DNA of 7,401 bases from assembly GCA_947177005.1 (NCBI GenBank), contig CAMWSZ010000139.1:1-7401 (forward strand). Direction: 5' to 3'. Below, one piece after another: positions 6,458 to 7,401 of this stretch. The translations under genes were made by a program, and so were the position numbers. The stretch comes from an uncultured Clostridia bacterium (lineage in GTDB: Bacteria; Bacillota; Clostridia; Oscillospirales; Oscillospiraceae). The notes beneath the pieces are model-generated. The model was not told the origin of the DNA, did no database searches, and was given only the letters and a program-made list of their open reading frames with translations. Within the stretch, counting starts at the first letter, position 1. Each line of letters begins with the position of its first letter.

Positions 6458-7401
6458 TTACACCACGCCATAGGCCAGCATGGAGTCGGCCACCTTCAGG
6501 AAGCCCGCGATATTTGCGCCCGCCACCAGGTCGCCGGGCATACCGTACTGTTCCGCGGCGGCGGAGGCGTTCTGATAGAGGTCGGTCATGATCTGCTTGA
6601 GATGCTCGTCAACCTCCTCGAAGGACCAGTAGAAACGCATGGAGTTCTGGCTCATCTCCAGCGCGGAGGTGGCCACGCCGCCTGCGTTGGCGGCTTTCGC
6701 CGGTGCGAACAGCAGGCCCGCGCCCTGCAGGGCGTCCACGGCTTCCGGGGTGCAGGGCATGTTCGCGCCCTCGGCCACGGCAAAGCAGCCGTTGGCGATC
6801 AGGGATTTTGCGGCGGTTTCGTCCAGCTCGTTCTGGGTGGCGCAGGGCAGGGCGATATGGCAGGGAATGGTCCAGATGCCCTTGCAGCCCTCGTGATACT
6901 CGGCCTCGGGATGCGTGTCAATATAGGCGCTGATGCGCTTGCGCTCCACTTCCTTGAGCTGCTTGATGCAGGCGAGGTCGATGCCGTTTTTGTCGTAGAT
7001 ATAGCCGCCGGAGTCGGACATTGCCACGACCTTTCCGCCGAACGCGGTAGCCTTCTCGCAGGCGTAAATGGCCACGTTGCCGGAACCGGAAATGACCACG
7101 GTGGAACCGTCAAAGCTCTTTCCGCCCTCGCGGAGCATGTTGTCGGCGAAGTAGCAGAGGCCGTAGCCGGTGGCCTCGGTACGGGCCAGGCTTCCGCCGT
7201 AGGAGAGGCCCTTGCCGGTCAGGACGCCGGTGAACTCGTTGGCAAGGCGCTTGTACTGTCCGAACAGATAGCCGATCTCGCGGCCGCCCACGCCGATATC
7301 ACCGGCGGGCACGTCGGTATCCGGCCCGATATATTTGAACAGCTCTGTCATGAAGCTCTGGCAGAAACGCATGACTTCATTGTCGCTCTTGCCTTTGGGG
7401 T
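6458..7401 (-). CDS. gdhA: Glutamate dehydrogenase, partial (N-terminus outside window)
   Basis: The C-terminal part of a canonical hexameric glutamate dehydrogenase. The frame is open to the window edge, where it begins with the PKGKS segment that follows the catalytic motif; about 130 N-terminal residues, including the catalytic lysine, lie outside. Visible active-site features are normal: VPAGDIGVG with the conserved Asp, RTEATG with Arg and Thr, the GSGNV nucleotide-binding loop, KAANAGGV with Asn, EMSQNS and VAGANI. The protein ends in AYGVV at a TAA (6458-6460) that overlaps the ribosome binding site of the next gene. It would assimilate ammonium into glutamate or oxidise glutamate for fermentation; cofactor preference cannot be decided from this part. 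It is the upstream gene of a two-gene operon with a diverged paralogue, and the promoter is outside the window. Confidence 0.93.
   Translation of the reverse strand, partial: PKGKSDNEVMRFCQSFMTELFKYIGPDTDVPAGDIGVGGREIGYLFGQYKRLANEFTGVLTGKGLSYGGSLARTEATGYGLCYFADNMLREGGKSFDGSTVVISGSGNVAIYACEKATAFGGKVVAMSDSGGYIYDKNGIDLACIKQLKEVERKRISAYIDTHPEAEYHEGCKGIWTIPCHIALPCATQNELDETAAKSLIANGCFAVAEGANMPCTPEAVDALQGAGLLFAPAKAANAGGVATSALEMSQNSMRFYWSFEEVDEHLKQIMTDLYQNASAAAEQYGMPGDLVAGANIAGFLKVADSMLAYGVV

Noticed and set aside
5102..7401. The possibility that the two glutamate dehydrogenase reading frames are one gene split by a frameshift or a recent duplication artefact
   Set aside because: Each has its own complete C-terminus, stop codon and ribosome binding site, and they differ at many positions, so they are distinct paralogous genes.

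Overview
The window looks like ordinary chromosome from an anaerobic, moderately GC-rich member of the Clostridia, probably close to the Oscillospiraceae. This is inferred from strong AAGGAGG-type ribosome binding sites, consensus sigma-A promoters, a monomeric [FeFe] hydrogenase, and glutamate dehydrogenases that closely match the Clostridium symbiosum enzyme. I see no insertion sequence, prophage, CRISPR array, tRNA or rRNA.

Layout, left to right. Positions 1-165 hold the 5' part of a probable structured RNA on the minus strand, driven by a good promoter at 172-200 and cut by the window edge. A FAD-dependent dehydrogenase of the COG2509 type follows at 268-1665 (minus). It is divergent from a Cof-type HAD phosphatase at 1818-2654 (plus), and the two are served by back-to-back near-consensus promoters. 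The HAD gene converges on a group B-like [FeFe] hydrogenase at 2710-4215 (minus), with a strong hairpin terminator between them. Next come an UlaG/UPF0173-like metallo-beta-lactamase-fold hydrolase at 4343-4957 (minus) with its own promoter, and then a two-gene glutamate dehydrogenase operon (minus). In that operon the upstream copy (6458 to beyond 7401) is incomplete and the downstream copy (5102-6445) is complete and followed by a classic terminator.

The most unusual content is the downstream glutamate dehydrogenase. It is full length and well conserved in fold, but the catalytic lysine of the GGxKGGSDFDP motif is alanine, and two further active-site positions (Thr209 and Asn373 in C. symbiosum numbering) are changed. 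Its co-transcribed partner keeps those of these positions that can be seen. This suggests a pseudoenzyme subunit, possibly forming mixed hexamers with the active partner. The second item of interest is the pseudoknot-like RNA at the left edge. The remaining genes appear to be independent single-gene units with housekeeping or fermentative roles, not parts of one pathway.
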